Origin: Mesorhizobium loti
Lineage (GTDB): Bacteria; Pseudomonadota; Alphaproteobacteria; Rhizobiales; Rhizobiaceae
Length of the DNA stretch: 64,000 bases
Reading direction: 5' to 3'
NCBI GenBank assembly: GCA_002356515.1
Contig: AP017605.1
Span: 5,069,020 to 5,133,019 of the forward strand
Positions 35,995 to 50,613 of this stretch are shown piece after piece. A program made the position numbers and the translations under genes. Below the pieces are notes generated by a model, which ran no database searches, was not told the origin of the DNA, and saw nothing but the letters and a program-made list of their open reading frames with translations. The stretch's first letter is position 1. Each line of letters opens with the position of its first letter.

Positions 35995-36159
35995 TCAGAA
36001 ACGGCCGATCCTGTTGAAGATGGCTGGGTCCATGCCGAGCTTGCGCAAATCGTCGGCGCGCGGCTTGCGGCCGGCTTCCACGGCGCGCGATGCGGCGACC
36101 GCGCTGCCAAATGCGGTGAAGAGATCGCCCAGGGCGGAAAATAGTCTGCGGTTGCTCAT
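35995..36159 (-). CDS. small conserved-type hypothetical protein, 54 residues
   Basis: A 54-residue basic protein (MSNRRLFSALGDLFTAFGSA...) starts at a GAAAGGACAAGATC ribosome region. The C-terminal ADDLRKLGMDPAIFNRIGRF is loosely like DUF1127-type tails but lacks its Arg spacing. No signal is seen; an amphipathic N-terminal helix is possible. It runs opposite to trmB with stops 29 bases apart. Real gene likely; function unknown. Confidence 0.55.
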   Translation of the reverse strand: MSNRRLFSALGDLFTAFGSAVAASRAVEAGRKPRADDLRKLGMDPAIFNRIGRF

Positions 36160-36250
36160 GATCTTGTCCTTTCGCGCGCCACCGCGCGCCGCTTTTGTTC
36201 GTGTCGTGGCTAACAAATAAGAGCGCCCCGCCGGCTCTCACAGGGGGATT

Positions 36251-36271
36251 GGCGCATGGTGGCCATGCGCC
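36251..36271. other. perfect hairpin in the gap before rimP
   Basis: GGCGCATGG-TGG-CCATGCGCC is a nine-pair stem without a T run, in the 285-base gap between the divergent small gene and rimP. It may be a protein site or an mRNA structure. Nothing else in the gap (36160-36444) was recognised. Confidence 0.45.
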
Positions 36272-36444
36272 TGGAGCAATGCTGCGCCGTCAGGCCTTTT
36301 GCCGAACCGGTACGGCGGGCTTGAAACACCGGCCATGTTGGTTTATATCAGCCTCAAATTCTTGGTCGGTATGACGAAGAGTGGGTCCACCCGGTCCCGC
36401 TCTTTTTTATTACCTGCCGATAGGTTCGAAACGACAGGTACTTG

Positions 36445-37092
36445 ATGACTGCAACGGCAAGCGAAGGTGACGACCGCATCATCCGCGAAAGCGGCATCGA
36501 TGCGCGCATTGCGCTGATCGTTCAGCCGGTGCTGCGCGGCATCGGCTTTCGCCTCGTGCGGGTGCATCTGTCCGGCCAGAACGGGCTGACGCTGCAGATA
36601 ATGGCCGAACGCGAGGACGGCACAATGACAGTCGAGGATTGCGAAGAGGTCAGCCGCGCGGTGTCGCCGGCGCTCGATGTCGATGATCCGATCGAAAAGG
36701 CCTATCATCTCGAAGTCTCTTCGCCTGGCATCGACCGGCCGTTGGTGCGCAAATCGGATTTCGTGACCTGGACCGGTCATCTGGTGAAGATGGAAACGTC
36801 GGTCATCGTCGCGGATCGCAAGCGCTTCAAGGGCAAGATCGCCGAGGCCGGCGAGAACGACGTGCTGATCGAGCGCGACAAGGCGGCCTATGGCGAGGAG
36901 CCGACAGTGCGCGTGCCTTACGACGCCATTGCCGAAACCCGGCTGATCCTGACTGACGACCTCATCCGCGACGCGTTGTCGAAGGACAACAGGGCGCGCA
37001 AGGAAGCCAAGAAACGCCGCGGCGAACCGGATGACGACGTGCCCGAGGGTGCGGAAGCGGACGCCACGGAAGAACACGAACAGGAAAGTTGA
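36445..37092 (+). CDS. rimP: ribosome maturation factor RimP
   Basis: This 215-residue protein helps assemble the 30S subunit. It has the RimP blocks [21 protein letters not shown] and [20 protein letters not shown]. The C-terminal 35 residues form an acidic/basic tail. ATG 36445 follows an in-frame TTG, and is preferred. It heads the rimP-nusA-ylxR-infB-rbfA-truB operon found in most bacteria. Confidence 0.96.
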   Translation: MTATASEGDDRIIRESGIDARIALIVQPVLRGIGFRLVRVHLSGQNGLTLQIMAEREDGTMTVEDCEEVSRAVSPALDVDDPIEKAYHLEVSSPGIDRPLVRKSDFVTWTGHLVKMETSVIVADRKRFKGKIAEAGENDVLIERDKAAYGEEPTVRVPYDAIAETRLILTDDLIRDALSKDNRARKEAKKRRGEPDDDVPEGAEADATEEHEQES

Positions 37093-37141
37093 TTGAGCTG
37101 CCGGGCGCAAAGGTCCGGCAAACAGGCTCGGGAGAAAAAAC

Positions 37142-38737
37142 ATGGTTGTAAGCGCCAACAGACTTGAACTGCTGCAGATTGCCGACGCGGTCGCGCGTGA
37201 AAAGTCGATCGACAAGTCGATCGTCATCGCCGCCATGGCCGATGCGATCCAGAAGGCGGCGCGCTCGCGTTATGGCCAGGAGACCAACATCCGCGCCGAC
37301 ATCAACCCGAACACCGGCGAGATGAAGCTGCAGCGGCTGATGGAAGTGGTCGAAAAGGTCGACGACTACGCCACGCAGATCGCCATTTCCTCGGCCCGCG
37401 AGCGCAATCCCGACGCCCAGCTCGGCGACTTCATCGCCGAACAGCTGCCGCCGATGGATTTCGGTCGCATCGCCGCGCAGTCGGCCAAGCAGGTCATCGT
37501 GCAGAAGGTGCGCGAGGCCGAGCGCGACCGGCAGTATGACGAGTACAAGGACCGCATCGGCGAGATCGTCAACGGCACCGTCAAGCGTGTCGAATATGGC
37601 AATGTCATCGTCGATCTCGGCCGTGGCGAGGCGATCATCCGCCGCGACGAGCTGATTCCGCGCGAAAACTACAAATATGGCGACCGCGTCCGCGCCTATG
37701 TCTACGACGTGCGCCGCGAGCAGCGCGGCCCGCAGATTTTCCTGTCGCGCACCCATCCGCAGTTCATGGCCAAGCTTTTCACCATGGAAGTGCCGGAAAT
37801 CTATGACGGCATCATCGAGATCAAGTCGGTTGCCCGCGACCCCGGTTCGCGCGCCAAGATCGCCGTCATCTCGCGCGATTCCTCGATCGATCCGGTCGGC
37901 GCCTGCGTCGGTATGCGCGGCAGCCGCGTCCAGGCCGTCGTAGGCGAACTGCAGGGCGAGAAGATCGACATCATTCCGTGGTCGCCCTCGGCGGCCTCCT
38001 TCATCGTCAATGCGCTGCAGCCGGCGGAAGTCGCCAAGGTCGTGCTCGACGAGGACGCCGAGCGCATCGAAGTGGTGGTTCCCGACGATCAGCTGTCGCT
38101 GGCCATCGGCCGCCGCGGCCAGAACGTGCGTCTCGCCTCGCAGCTCACCGGCTGGGACATCGACATCCTGACCGAGGCCGAGGAATCCGAGCGCCGCCAG
38201 AAGGAATTCGTCGAGCGCTCGGCGCTGTTCATGGAAGCCCTCGATGTCGACGAGATGGTCGGCCAGGTGCTGGCTTCCGAAGGCTTCACCAGCGTCGAGG
38301 AAGTCGCCTATGTCGACGCCGGTGAAATCGCCTCGATCGACGGCTTTGACGAGGACACCGCTTCCGAAATCCAGACCCGTGCCCGCGAGTACCTCGAAAA
38401 GATCGAGGCCGAGCATGACGACAAGCGCAAGGCGCTGGGTGTGAAGGACGAGCTGCGCGAAATCCCCGGCATCACCACCGCCATGATGGTGACGCTCGGC
38501 GAGGATGGCGTGAAGACGATCGAGGATTTCGCCGGCTATGCCGCCGACGACCTGACCGGCTGGAAGGAACGCAAGGACGGCGAGACCAAGGTCTATCCGG
38601 GCGTGCTGGCCAATCACGGTGTTTCGCGCGCCGACGCCGAGCAGATGGTGCTCAATGCCCGTCTCAAGGCCGGCTGGATTTCCGAAGACGAGCTTGCGGC
38701 CGAAGAAGCATCGGCTGACGAAGCCGTTGGTGCGTGA
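37142..38737 (+). CDS. nusA: transcription termination/antitermination factor NusA
   Basis: This 531-residue RNA polymerase cofactor has the N-terminal domain ([20 protein letters not shown]), an S1 domain ([20 protein letters not shown]), two KH domains ([35 protein letters not shown]), and C-terminal helix-hairpin-helix repeats. It controls pausing, termination and rRNA antitermination. Confidence 0.97.
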   Translation: MVVSANRLELLQIADAVAREKSIDKSIVIAAMADAIQKAARSRYGQETNIRADINPNTGEMKLQRLMEVVEKVDDYATQIAISSARERNPDAQLGDFIAEQLPPMDFGRIAAQSAKQVIVQKVREAERDRQYDEYKDRIGEIVNGTVKRVEYGNVIVDLGRGEAIIRRDELIPRENYKYGDRVRAYVYDVRREQRGPQIFLSRTHPQFMAKLFTMEVPEIYDGIIEIKSVARDPGSRAKIAVISRDSSIDPVGACVGMRGSRVQAVVGELQGEKIDIIPWSPSAASFIVNALQPAEVAKVVLDEDAERIEVVVPDDQLSLAIGRRGQNVRLASQLTGWDIDILTEAEESERRQKEFVERSALFMEALDVDEMVGQVLASEGFTSVEEVAYVDAGEIASIDGFDEDTASEIQTRAREYLEKIEAEHDDKRKALGVKDELREIPGITTAMMVTLGEDGVKTIEDFAGYAADDLTGWKERKDGETKVYPGVLANHGVSRADAEQMVLNARLKAGWISEDELAAEEASADEAVGA

Positions 38738-38775
38738 GGTGAAACCGCATCGCACACAACCCGCCCTTGGACGAG

Positions 38776-39422
38776 ATGAACGATCGCACCTGCATCGTTA
38801 CCCGCAAGCAGGCCGAACCGGATGAACTGATCCGGTTCGTCGTCGGCCCGGATTCGGCCGTCGTTCCCGATCTCAAGAGAAATCTGCCCGGCCGCGGTTG
38901 CTGGGTGAGCGCTGACCGCCTACATATCGACAAGGCGGCGGCCAAGAACCTTTTTGCCCGCGCCTTCAAGGCACAGGTGATCGTGCCGCCCGATCTTGGC
39001 GGCATGGTCGATGGGCTGCTTTCCAGATCCGCTCTGGGCATGCTGGGTCTCGCTCGCAAGGCAGGCGCAATTTCTCTTGGTGCCACCAAGGTTGAGAGTG
39101 CCGTGCGCGGCGGGCTGGCGCTTTTCGTGCTCCACGCGACCGAAGCGTCGGACGATGGCGTGCGCAAGATCAGCCAGGCGCGGCGGGCGACCGTCCATAT
39201 TGGCGGCCCTTCCATCCTTGCCTACAAACTTTTCTCCGAGGCCGAGTTGAGCTTGGCATTGGGGGGCACAAATGTGATACATGCTGCCGTCCTCGCGGGA
39301 GACGCGGGTAAGGCGGTCCAGAAGCGCATGGTTGCGCTCGACCGATATCGGGGCGGTACCCCGGACGATCTGGCAATGCTTGCGGCCGTTGCTGACGAAG
39401 ATGAGCCCGCAGAGGATATGGA

Positions 39423-39426
<4 letters not shown>
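38776..39426 (+). CDS. YlxR domain RNA-binding protein with L7Ae-like C-terminal domain
   Basis: This 216-residue fusion has an N-terminal YlxR/DUF448 domain ([29 protein letters not shown]) and a C-terminal L7Ae/L30e-like domain ([23 protein letters not shown]). YlxR is a nucleoid- or RNA-linked regulator. ATG 38776 is chosen over an in-frame TTG at 38767. The infB ATG overlaps its stop (ATGA), so the two are coupled. Confidence 0.94.
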
Positions 39427-42005
<2,579 letters not shown>

Positions 42006-42131
42006 GTTCGCGTGACTTGTCGGTACCGGGCGGTGGTCGAAAGACCGCCGCCCAAAGCCTTTTGAGAATGACCCGTTTGAGACATGCGGCACGGTCCTAT
42101 CCCGCGCCTCACGCTTTCAGGATTGAGAAAA

Positions 42132-42569
42132 ATGCCCCGTCCAACCACATCCAGCCCGTCCCAGCGTATGCTGCGCGTTGCCGAACAGGTGCGCCACGCG
42201 CTCTCGGAAACCTTGCAGCGCGGCGAGATCATTGATCCGCTGATCGAGAACACCGTGGTTTCGGTCTCGGAAGTGCGCATGTCGCCCGACCTGAGGGTTG
42301 CCACCGCTTTCGTCTCGCCGCTCGGCGCAAAGGACACCGATGCGGTTGTCGAGGCGTTGAACAAGCATGCGAAATTCGTCCGTGGCCGTGTCTCCGGCGC
42401 TCTGCGGCAGATGAAGTTCATGCCGGAGTTCCGCTTCAAGCTCGACACCTCCTTCGACAATTTCGCCAGGATCAACGATCTGCTGAAGTCGCCCGAAGTG
42501 GCACGCGATCTCGATGCGGACGACAAGGCCGTAGACGACAGGGCCAAAGACGACAAGGACAGCGAATAA
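42132..42569 (+). CDS. rbfA: ribosome-binding factor A
   Basis: This 145-residue protein has the RbfA KH-like fold: [42 protein letters not shown] and [20 protein letters not shown]. RbfA binds the 30S subunit in late maturation. ATG 42132 is chosen over a longer reading from 42084. The C-terminal tail is acidic. Its stop overlaps the truB start by one base. Confidence 0.96.
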   Translation: MPRPTTSSPSQRMLRVAEQVRHALSETLQRGEIIDPLIENTVVSVSEVRMSPDLRVATAFVSPLGAKDTDAVVEALNKHAKFVRGRVSGALRQMKFMPEFRFKLDTSFDNFARINDLLKSPEVARDLDADDKAVDDRAKDDKDSE

Positions 42570-43546
42570 TGGGACGCCGCGGCAAGAAGAAGGGCCGGCC
42601 GATCTCCGGCTGGGTGGTGCTGGACAAGCCGGTTGGCATGGGCTCGACCGAGGCCGTCTCCAAGATCAAATGGCTGTTCCAGGCGGAAAAGGCCGGCCAT
42701 GCCGGCACGCTCGATCCGCTGGCCTCCGGTATGCTGCCGATCGCGCTCGGCGAAGCGACCAAGACCGTGCCCTATGTGCAGGATGGCGCCAAGATTTATC
42801 GCTTCACTGTCGCCTGGGGGCAGGAGCGTTCCACCGATGATCTTGAAGGGCCCGTGACCAAGAGTTCCGACCTGCGTCCGGCGGAAGCCGAGGTCAAGGC
42901 GCTGCTGCCGAAATACACCGGCGTCATCATGCAGACGCCGCCGCAATTCTCGGCCATCAAGATTGCGGGTGAACGCGCCTATGACCTCGCCCGCGAAGGC
43001 GAGACGGTCGACATTCCCGCGCGGGAGATCGAGATCGGGCGTTTGGATGTCATCGAGCACCACGCCGACCACACCGTTTTCGAAATCGAATGCGGCAAGG
43101 GCACCTATGTGCGCTCGCTGGCCCGCGACATGGGCCGCGACCTCGGCTGCTTCGGCCATATCAGCGAATTGCGTCGGGTCGAGGTCGAGCCGTTCACGCC
43201 TGAGGATTTCGTCACCATCGCCGAATTGGAAGCGGCCCGCTTCGGCACGCAAGGCGAGGATAAACCCGAGCCTGCCGACGATGCTGATGCGATTGACGTG
43301 CCGGTGGACTTCGGCGCGATCGACGCGCTTCTGGTCGATACGTCAGCGGCTCTCGACTGCCTGCCGCAGGTCGCCATCAGCGACGATGCGGCGACGAAGA
43401 TCCGCCTCGGCAATCCGGTTATCATTCGTGGCCGCGATGCGCCTGTCGAGGCGGAGGAAGCCTGTGCGACGGCCCGCGGCAAACTGGTTGCCATCGGCGC
43501 GATCGAACAAGGCATGTTCAAGCCCAAGCGGGTCTTTGCCGGGTGA
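42569..43546 (+). CDS. truB: tRNA pseudouridine(55) synthase TruB
   Basis: This 325-residue enzyme makes pseudouridine 55 in tRNA. The catalytic Asp is D49 in [11 protein letters not shown], and the further blocks [16 protein letters not shown] and [16 protein letters not shown] are present. It closes the rimP-truB cluster. A type C palindrome begins nine bases after the stop, possibly acting as a transcript end. Confidence 0.96.
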   Translation: MGRRGKKKGRPISGWVVLDKPVGMGSTEAVSKIKWLFQAEKAGHAGTLDPLASGMLPIALGEATKTVPYVQDGAKIYRFTVAWGQERSTDDLEGPVTKSSDLRPAEAEVKALLPKYTGVIMQTPPQFSAIKIAGERAYDLAREGETVDIPAREIEIGRLDVIEHHADHTVFEIECGKGTYVRSLARDMGRDLGCFGHISELRRVEVEPFTPEDFVTIAELEAARFGTQGEDKPEPADDADAIDVPVDFGAIDALLVDTSAALDCLPQVAISDDAATKIRLGNPVIIRGRDAPVEAEEACATARGKLVAIGAIEQGMFKPKRVFAG

Positions 43547-43554
43547 CGGCGAAA

Positions 43555-43599
43555 GCAATTCCAGGAAAAGTGTGAAACGGTTTTTCCGTTCGGAATTGC
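43555..43599. repeat. intergenic palindrome, type C copy 1
   Basis: GCAATTCC (43555-43562) and GGAATTGC (43592-43599) enclose AGGAAAAGTGTGAAACGG and TTTTTCCG. Similar copies are at 47811-47853, 59959-60002 and 63756-63823. This one lies between truB and corA. Confidence 0.82.
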
Positions 43600-43648
43600 G
43601 AGAAAATAAGGCTCTAATTTCAGCTGGACGCTACAACTCGAGGGGCAC

Positions 43649-44743
43649 ATGGCAAAGGCCGATGCGGTGAAAAAGCGGGCGCCGGTGAAGACGCGGCGGC
43701 CGCCGGTCGGCGCCTCGCCGGGCACGCTGATCGCCGATCCGGCGGCGCGGCGCAGCGAGCTCAGGCTGACACTGATTTCGCCCGAAAAATTCAAGACCAT
43801 CGACAATGCCAGCATCGATGATCTCAATACCCATTGCGACCATTGGCCGGTCGTCTGGCTGGACTGCACCGGGCTCGCCAATATCCAGCTGATCGAAGAG
43901 ATCGGCCGGATCTTCAGCCTGCATCCGCTGGCCCTGGAGGATGTCGTCAACACCGGCCAGCGGCCGAAGGTCGATTTCTTCGAGGACCACGCCTTCGTCG
44001 TCGTGCGCATGATCGACGACGTCACGGCCCATCGCTACGAGCAGATCGCCGTGTTCTTCGGCAAGAATTTCGTCGTCACTTTCCAGGAACGCGAGGGCGA
44101 TCCCTTCGATCCCGTACGCAAGCGTATCGAGAGTTCCGCGCCCAACCGGTTGCGGGCCCGCGGCGCCGATTATCTCGCCTACGCGCTGATCGACGCCATC
44201 GTCGACAGCTATTTTCCGCCGATCGAGGCGGCAGGCGACCTGGTCGACGGTATCGAGGATGAGATGCTGCATTCAACGCACAAGCATCAGATGCGGCAAC
44301 TGCACGAATTGCGGCGCGACGCCAATGTGCTGAAGGGCGTGCTGTGGCCGATGCGCGATGCCGTGGCCACGCTGATCCGCAACGATGTGCCCTATGTGAA
44401 GGCCGAGACCAAAATCTTCCTCAATGACACACTTGACCACACGCTGAGGCTGATCGAACTGGTCGAGACCCAGCGCGACATGCTGACCGGCCTGATCGAG
44501 ATGCATCTGTCCCTAAGCCAGGCGCGCACCAACGACGTCATCAGCTATCTCACCATCGTCTCGGTCATCTTCATGCCGCTCACCTTCCTGGTCGGCGTCT
44601 GGGGCATGAATTTCAGTCCCGACGCCTCGCCATGGAACATGCCGGAGCTGCGAGCCTACTACGGTTATCCCGCTTCGCTCTTGTTCATGGCCGTTGTCGC
44701 GATCGGCTTGATTGTCTTCTTCAAATGGAAGAAATGGCTTTAA
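43649..44743 (+). CDS. corA: magnesium/cobalt transporter CorA family
   Basis: This 364-residue channel has a long cytoplasmic domain and two C-terminal helices. The first ends in the selectivity motif GMN within VGVWGMNFSPDAS; the second is SLLFMAVVAIGLIVFFKWKKWL-like and ends with basic residues. ATG 43649 follows AGGGGCAC. It probably carries Mg2+ into the cell. It stands alone between truB and rpsO. Confidence 0.93.
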   Translation: MAKADAVKKRAPVKTRRPPVGASPGTLIADPAARRSELRLTLISPEKFKTIDNASIDDLNTHCDHWPVVWLDCTGLANIQLIEEIGRIFSLHPLALEDVVNTGQRPKVDFFEDHAFVVVRMIDDVTAHRYEQIAVFFGKNFVVTFQEREGDPFDPVRKRIESSAPNRLRARGADYLAYALIDAIVDSYFPPIEAAGDLVDGIEDEMLHSTHKHQMRQLHELRRDANVLKGVLWPMRDAVATLIRNDVPYVKAETKIFLNDTLDHTLRLIELVETQRDMLTGLIEMHLSLSQARTNDVISYLTIVSVIFMPLTFLVGVWGMNFSPDASPWNMPELRAYYGYPASLLFMAVVAIGLIVFFKWKKWL

Positions 44744-44926
44744 CGGCGGTAAAACTGGCCGTTTCGGGCTGAAAAGCCGGCTTCGTGAATTGGGCTGGTG
44801 TTTTCCCGGGAATTGCACTATATGCGCCGCAGCATAGCGCCACGACGCTTTGCTTGCACCGGCCCCTGCTGGACGACATCCCGGCTGAGGGCGACCCGTT
44901 TCCTCAAACAGATAAGGAAAAACACG

Positions 44927-45196
44927 ATGTCGATTACTGCCGAGCGCAAAAAGGAATTGATGGGTGAATTCGCGACCGCCAAGGGCGATACCGGGTCTCC
45001 GGAAGTCCAGGTGGCCATCCTTTCCGAGCGCATCAAGAACCTGACCGACCATTTCAAGGACCACAAGAAGGATAACCATTCCCGCCGTGGTCTGCTCGCT
45101 CTCGTGTCCCAGCGCCGCAGCCTGCTTGATTATCTCAAGCGCAAGGACGACGCGCGCTATCAGACACTGATCGAGAAGCTCGGTCTGCGCCGTTGA
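44927..45196 (+). CDS. rpsO: 30S ribosomal protein S15
   Basis: This 89-residue protein starts [20 protein letters not shown] and includes the S15 signature [21 protein letters not shown]15 binds the 16S central domain. ATG 44927 is preceded by ATAAGGAAAAACACG. rpsO is followed by pnp as in E. coli, here with a 407-base gap. Confidence 0.97.
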   Translation: MSITAERKKELMGEFATAKGDTGSPEVQVAILSERIKNLTDHFKDHKKDNHSRRGLLALVSQRRSLLDYLKRKDDARYQTLIEKLGLRR

Positions 45197-45202
45197 CGAA
45201 TT

Positions 45203-45235
45203 GACCGGCGGGCTCTCTCAAGGAGTCCGCCGGTC
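45203..45235 (+). terminator. hairpin after rpsO
   Basis: GACCGGCGGGCTC pairs with GAGTCCGCCGGTC through thirteen positions, including one G-U pair, around a TCTCAAG loop. It starts six bases after the rpsO stop. Only ATTT follows, so termination may be partial, allowing some readthrough to pnp. Confidence 0.6.
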
Positions 45236-45278
45236 GCGCATTTGAGCCCCCGGACCAATCCGATCTCGAATGCAGGAC

Positions 45279-45318
45279 TGGAGCGCCGCACCCATCCGGA
45301 TGCCGGACGGACGCTCCA
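45279..45318 (+). other. branched hairpin in the pnp leader
   Basis: TGGAGCG (45279-45285) pairs with CGCTCCA (45312-45318), with an inner TCCGG-ATG-CCGGA hairpin at 45295-45307. It is a candidate RNase III or PNPase target. Confidence 0.5.
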
Positions 45319-45329
45319 ACAAGTGAATT

Positions 45330-45395
45330 TGCGCATGACGCGTTCCGCAAGCCGTAGGTTTCGGGGTCATGCGCAGGCCGATCGATCGATTGGCC
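45330..45395 (+). other. inverted repeat plus near-palindrome in the pnp leader
   Basis: TGCGCATGAC (45330-45339) and GTCATGCGCA (45366-45375) form a perfect 10-base inverted repeat with a 26-base loop. Directly after it, GGCCGATCGATCGATTGGCC (45376-45395) folds on itself with G-U wobbles. Confidence 0.5.
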
Positions 45396-45603
45396 ATATC
45401 CGGCTTCGAGCGTGCAGAGGGCCACTCGAAGCCACCCATGGACGGTCATGGGGCAGGATTGCAGGACGCTCGTATGGCCACCGTGCCGATGAAACCCGAG
45501 CCTCCCGTTGTCTTGCCCGTGGCTGCCCGAGAAAGGAAGCCAGAGGAAAGGGCACCCGCGCACGCTGAAACGGCGCGGCCCTTCCTCATATAAAGGACAA
45601 GAC

Positions 45604-47751
<2,148 letters not shown>

Positions 47752-47774
47752 GCGATCTGACAGAAAAATCGAAG

Positions 47775-47802
47775 CGGGCGCGGCTTATGTCGCGCCCGTT
47801 TT
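47775..47802 (+). terminator. rho-independent terminator of pnp
   Basis: CGGGCGCG (47775-47782) and CGCGCCCG (47791-47798) form an eight-pair stem with an eight-base loop, followed by TTTT, 24 bases after the pnp stop. Confidence 0.85.
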
Positions 47803-47810
47803 CGTTTGGA

Positions 47811-47853
47811 GCAAGTTCCAGGAAAGTATGAAGCGCTTTCCCTTGGAAATTGC
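47811..47853. repeat. intergenic palindrome, type C copy 2
   Basis: GCAAGTTCC (47811) and GGAAATTGC (ending 47853) are the slightly diverged type C arms around GGAAAGTATGAAGCGCTTTCC. It lies just after the pnp terminator and before the methyltransferase gene. Confidence 0.7.
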
Positions 47854-47869
47854 GTAGACATCTGGGAGC

Positions 47870-48886
47870 ATGGCTATGCCCGCTGAAGCGCTGAAGACGC
47901 TTTTCCATCCGTTCGAGGCCGAGGCTCTTGCCTTGCCGCGAAAGGGCGAGCGCATCCTCTTCCTCGGCGCCGAGCCCGGCCTGCGCTTGCCGTCCGGCTT
48001 CGAGGCCACGCTGCATATCGTACAAGGCTTCCGGCCGCATTTCCGCGCAGTGCAGGCGGCGGGCTTTACCGTCTCGCCGCGAACCGAGGGCGACGGCTTT
48101 GATGCCGCCCTGGTGCTCGCCGGCCGTCATCGCGGTCAGAACGAACTGCGTATCGCCGAGGCCCTCGAGCGCGTGGCGCCGGGCGGACTGGTCGTCATCG
48201 CCGGTGCCAAGGACGACGGCATTGCCAGCCTGCGCAAGCGTGTCGACGAACTCGCGCCGCTCGACGGCCATATGCCGAAATATCACGGCATCGCCTTCTG
48301 GCTGCGCCGCCCGGCAGATATGCAGGCAGCCGCCACGCTTCGCGCCGCCAATCCCGCTTTGCTGATTGAGGAGCGGTTCCACACCGCGCCCGGCATGTTC
48401 TCCTTCGATCGCGTCGATGCGGGTTCGAAACTGCTGGTCGACAACCTGCCCGGTGACCTGCGCGGCAGTGCGGCCGATTTCTGCGCCGGCTGGGGCTATG
48501 TCGCGGCTGAAATGGCTGCGCGTTCGCCAGGCCTGTCGGCGCTTGATCTCTACGAAGCGGATTTCGATGCGCTGGAGGCGGCCAAGGGCAACCTCGCCAA
48601 CACAGTGGCGCAAGGCTTCTTCTGGACGGATCTGCTCGCCGAGCCTGTCGAGCGCCGCTACGACGTCATCGCCATGAACCCGCCCTTCCACCGCAGCCGC
48701 GCGGCCGAGCCCGAGATCGGTGCCGGCATGATCCGCGCGGCAGCCAAGGCGTTGAAGCCCGGTGGCAGGCTGTTCATGGTCGCCAACCGCCAGCTTCCCT
48801 ACGAGCCCGTTCTGTCGGCCGCCTTTGCCAGCCACGCGGAACTCGCCCGCGACGGCATGTTCAAGGTGTTTTCTGCGCGGCGCTGA
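47870..48886 (+). CDS. rsmC: class I SAM methyltransferase, RsmC-like
   Basis: This 338-residue protein has two tandem Rossmann-like halves, the RsmC plan. The catalytic half carries DLRGSAADFCAGWGYVAAEM and the N6/N2 methyltransferase motif NPPFH (VIAMNPPFHRS). RsmC methylates G1207 of 16S rRNA; the fold alone cannot exclude RlmG-type 23S activity. ATG 47870 has TGGGAGC upstream; an in-frame ATG follows at 47876. Confidence 0.88.
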   Translation: MAMPAEALKTLFHPFEAEALALPRKGERILFLGAEPGLRLPSGFEATLHIVQGFRPHFRAVQAAGFTVSPRTEGDGFDAALVLAGRHRGQNELRIAEALERVAPGGLVVIAGAKDDGIASLRKRVDELAPLDGHMPKYHGIAFWLRRPADMQAAATLRAANPALLIEERFHTAPGMFSFDRVDAGSKLLVDNLPGDLRGSAADFCAGWGYVAAEMAARSPGLSALDLYEADFDALEAAKGNLANTVAQGFFWTDLLAEPVERRYDVIAMNPPFHRSRAAEPEIGAGMIRAAAKALKPGGRLFMVANRQLPYEPVLSAAFASHAELARDGMFKVFSARR

Positions 48887-48903
48887 AACGATGCGTATGG
48901 TGT

Positions 48904-50448
48904 TCAGTGCAGATTGGCGACGCGCCGGACTTCGTCGGTGGCGTGCGCGTCACCAGCGCTGAACTTGAGCGGCGCTGGCCGGCCGAACAGGTAACCCTGC
49001 ACGACCTCGCAGCCGGCGGCGCGCAGCAAAGTCGCCTGGTTCTCGGTCTCGACGCCTTCGGCAATGATGCTGACGCCGAGTGCACGCGAAAGCCCGACAA
49101 TGGTCGAGACGACGGCGCCGGAGCTGGAATCGGTATCGATGCGGCTGACGAAGGAGCGGTCGATCTTCAGCTTGCCGAACGAGAAATCGATCAGGTAGCT
49201 GAGGTTGGAATAGCCGGTGCCAAAATCGTCGACGGCAACGGAGATGCCCATGTCGGCAAGCTCTTTCAGGATGGCGGCCGCTCGGTCGCGATCCTGCATC
49301 ATCGCCGTTTCGGTAACTTCCAGCTCCAGCCGCGACGGCTTGATGCCGGTGGCCCGCATCGTGTCGCGCACGATGCCGACGAAATCCTTGGTCATGAACT
49401 GGACCGGCGAGATGTTGACGGCGACGAAACAGTCTTCCGGCAAATGGCGGGCATCGCTGCAGGCCTTGCGCAGAACCCATTCGCCGATCGGGTTGATCAT
49501 CCCGGTTTCCTCGGCGATCTGGATGAACTCCATGGGTGGGATCATGCCGCGTTCGGGATGGTTCCAGCGGATCAGCGCTTCGTAGCCGATGATACGGCCG
49601 GTCGGCAGGTCGAGCTGCGGCTGATAGTGGAGGTCGAAGTCTCCGCGTTCGAAAGCGGTGTGCAATTCGGATTCGACCCATTGGCGATAATCGGCGACAC
49701 GCCCCATCTCGCTGTCGAACACCGACCAGTTGCCGACGCCGCTGGCGCGCGCATTCTGCAGCGCCAGATTGGAACGGCGCAGGATAAGGACCGGATCGAC
49801 GCCATCCTTGGGCATGGCGACAATCCCCACCGACAGGCTCACCGATTGCTGATGGGTGCTCAGTTCATAGGGCTCCATCATCTCGTCGATGAGCCTTTCG
49901 ATCATGCTTTCCATCGTTCCCTGGATCTGATGATCCGCAAGCAGCACCGCGAACTCGCCGGCGCCGATACGTCCGATCACGGCGCGTGCGGGCACACTCT
50001 CTTGCAGCCGCTTGGTGAAGGCGCGGATCAACTCATCGCCCTGGCTATAGCCGATCGCGTCGTTGATCTGCTTGAACCGGTCGATGTCGATGTCGATCAG
50101 GAACACCGGTTCCCCGGTCCGGCTTGTCGCGCATGCCGCCTCGGCGATCTTGCCGACCATCGCAGGGCGCGCCAAGAGTCCGGTCAGCTTGTCGAAATGG
50201 GTTTCGTTGAACACGTAATCCGCCGATTCATCGATACCGGCGAAGAAGGACATTGCCGCCACCGAAGCCGCCAGCGCGCAAAGCGCGGCCATGATCGCGA
50301 CCATCATATCCACCGAAATGCCGGCAAACCCGTCGCCGAGACCGTGCTTCAGGCCCCAGATGCCGAGCACGAAACTGCCAATGCCCGAACTTGCTATCGT
50401 GAGCAGTCGGAACACCGGTGTTCGCTTCGGGTTGCTAACGGCAGACAT
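48904..50448 (-). CDS. membrane-bound GGDEF/EAL protein, probably c-di-GMP phosphodiesterase
   Basis: This 514-residue protein has two N-terminal membrane helices (about 12-33 and 46-70), a GGDEF domain (about 80-245) and an EAL domain (about 255-505). The GGDEF signature is degenerate: GAGEF at 162-166, so cyclase activity is doubtful. The EAL domain is intact: E290-A-L in GYEALIRWNHPERG, VNISPVQF, ELEVTETAMM, DDFGTGYSNLSYL and KIDRSFV. It is predicted to hydrolyse c-di-GMP. It is convergent with rsmC, with stops about 18 bases apart. Confidence 0.92.
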   Translation of the reverse strand: MSAVSNPKRTPVFRLLTIASSGIGSFVLGIWGLKHGLGDGFAGISVDMMVAIMAALCALAASVAAMSFFAGIDESADYVFNETHFDKLTGLLARPAMVGKIAEAACATSRTGEPVFLIDIDIDRFKQINDAIGYSQGDELIRAFTKRLQESVPARAVIGRIGAGEFAVLLADHQIQGTMESMIERLIDEMMEPYELSTHQQSVSLSVGIVAMPKDGVDPVLILRRSNLALQNARASGVGNWSVFDSEMGRVADYRQWVESELHTAFERGDFDLHYQPQLDLPTGRIIGYEALIRWNHPERGMIPPMEFIQIAEETGMINPIGEWVLRKACSDARHLPEDCFVAVNISPVQFMTKDFVGIVRDTMRATGIKPSRLELEVTETAMMQDRDRAAAILKELADMGISVAVDDFGTGYSNLSYLIDFSFGKLKIDRSFVSRIDTDSSSGAVVSTIVGLSRALGVSIIAEGVETENQATLLRAAGCEVVQGYLFGRPAPLKFSAGDAHATDEVRRVANLH

Positions 50449-50613
50449 TCAAAGGTCCCCAGATTGCGGGACTCTATAGCGGAAATCCTCTTAAAATGAG
50501 ATTCCGCGAATGCATCCAATTTTACTGGAGAAGAATTATTTCGTTACTGGAAAAGCACCATTTCTCCGAAACGGTTGCCCAAAGCGTGTCGCCTTGATCC
50601 GTTTCAGGGCTGG

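Larger units (their letters stand above)
45197..45603 (+). other. long structured leader between rpsO and pnp
   Basis: About 400 bases carry no credible gene but hold four inverted repeats: a 13-pair hairpin just after rpsO, a branched stem at 45279-45318, a 10-base inverted repeat at 45330-45375 and a near palindrome at 45376-45395. In E. coli, pnp leader hairpins are RNase III targets for autoregulation; the same role here is inferred. The pnp ribosome site is AAAGGACAAGAC. Confidence 0.7.

Noticed and set aside
36962..38755. 597-residue minus-strand frame
   Set aside because: Antisense to nusA.
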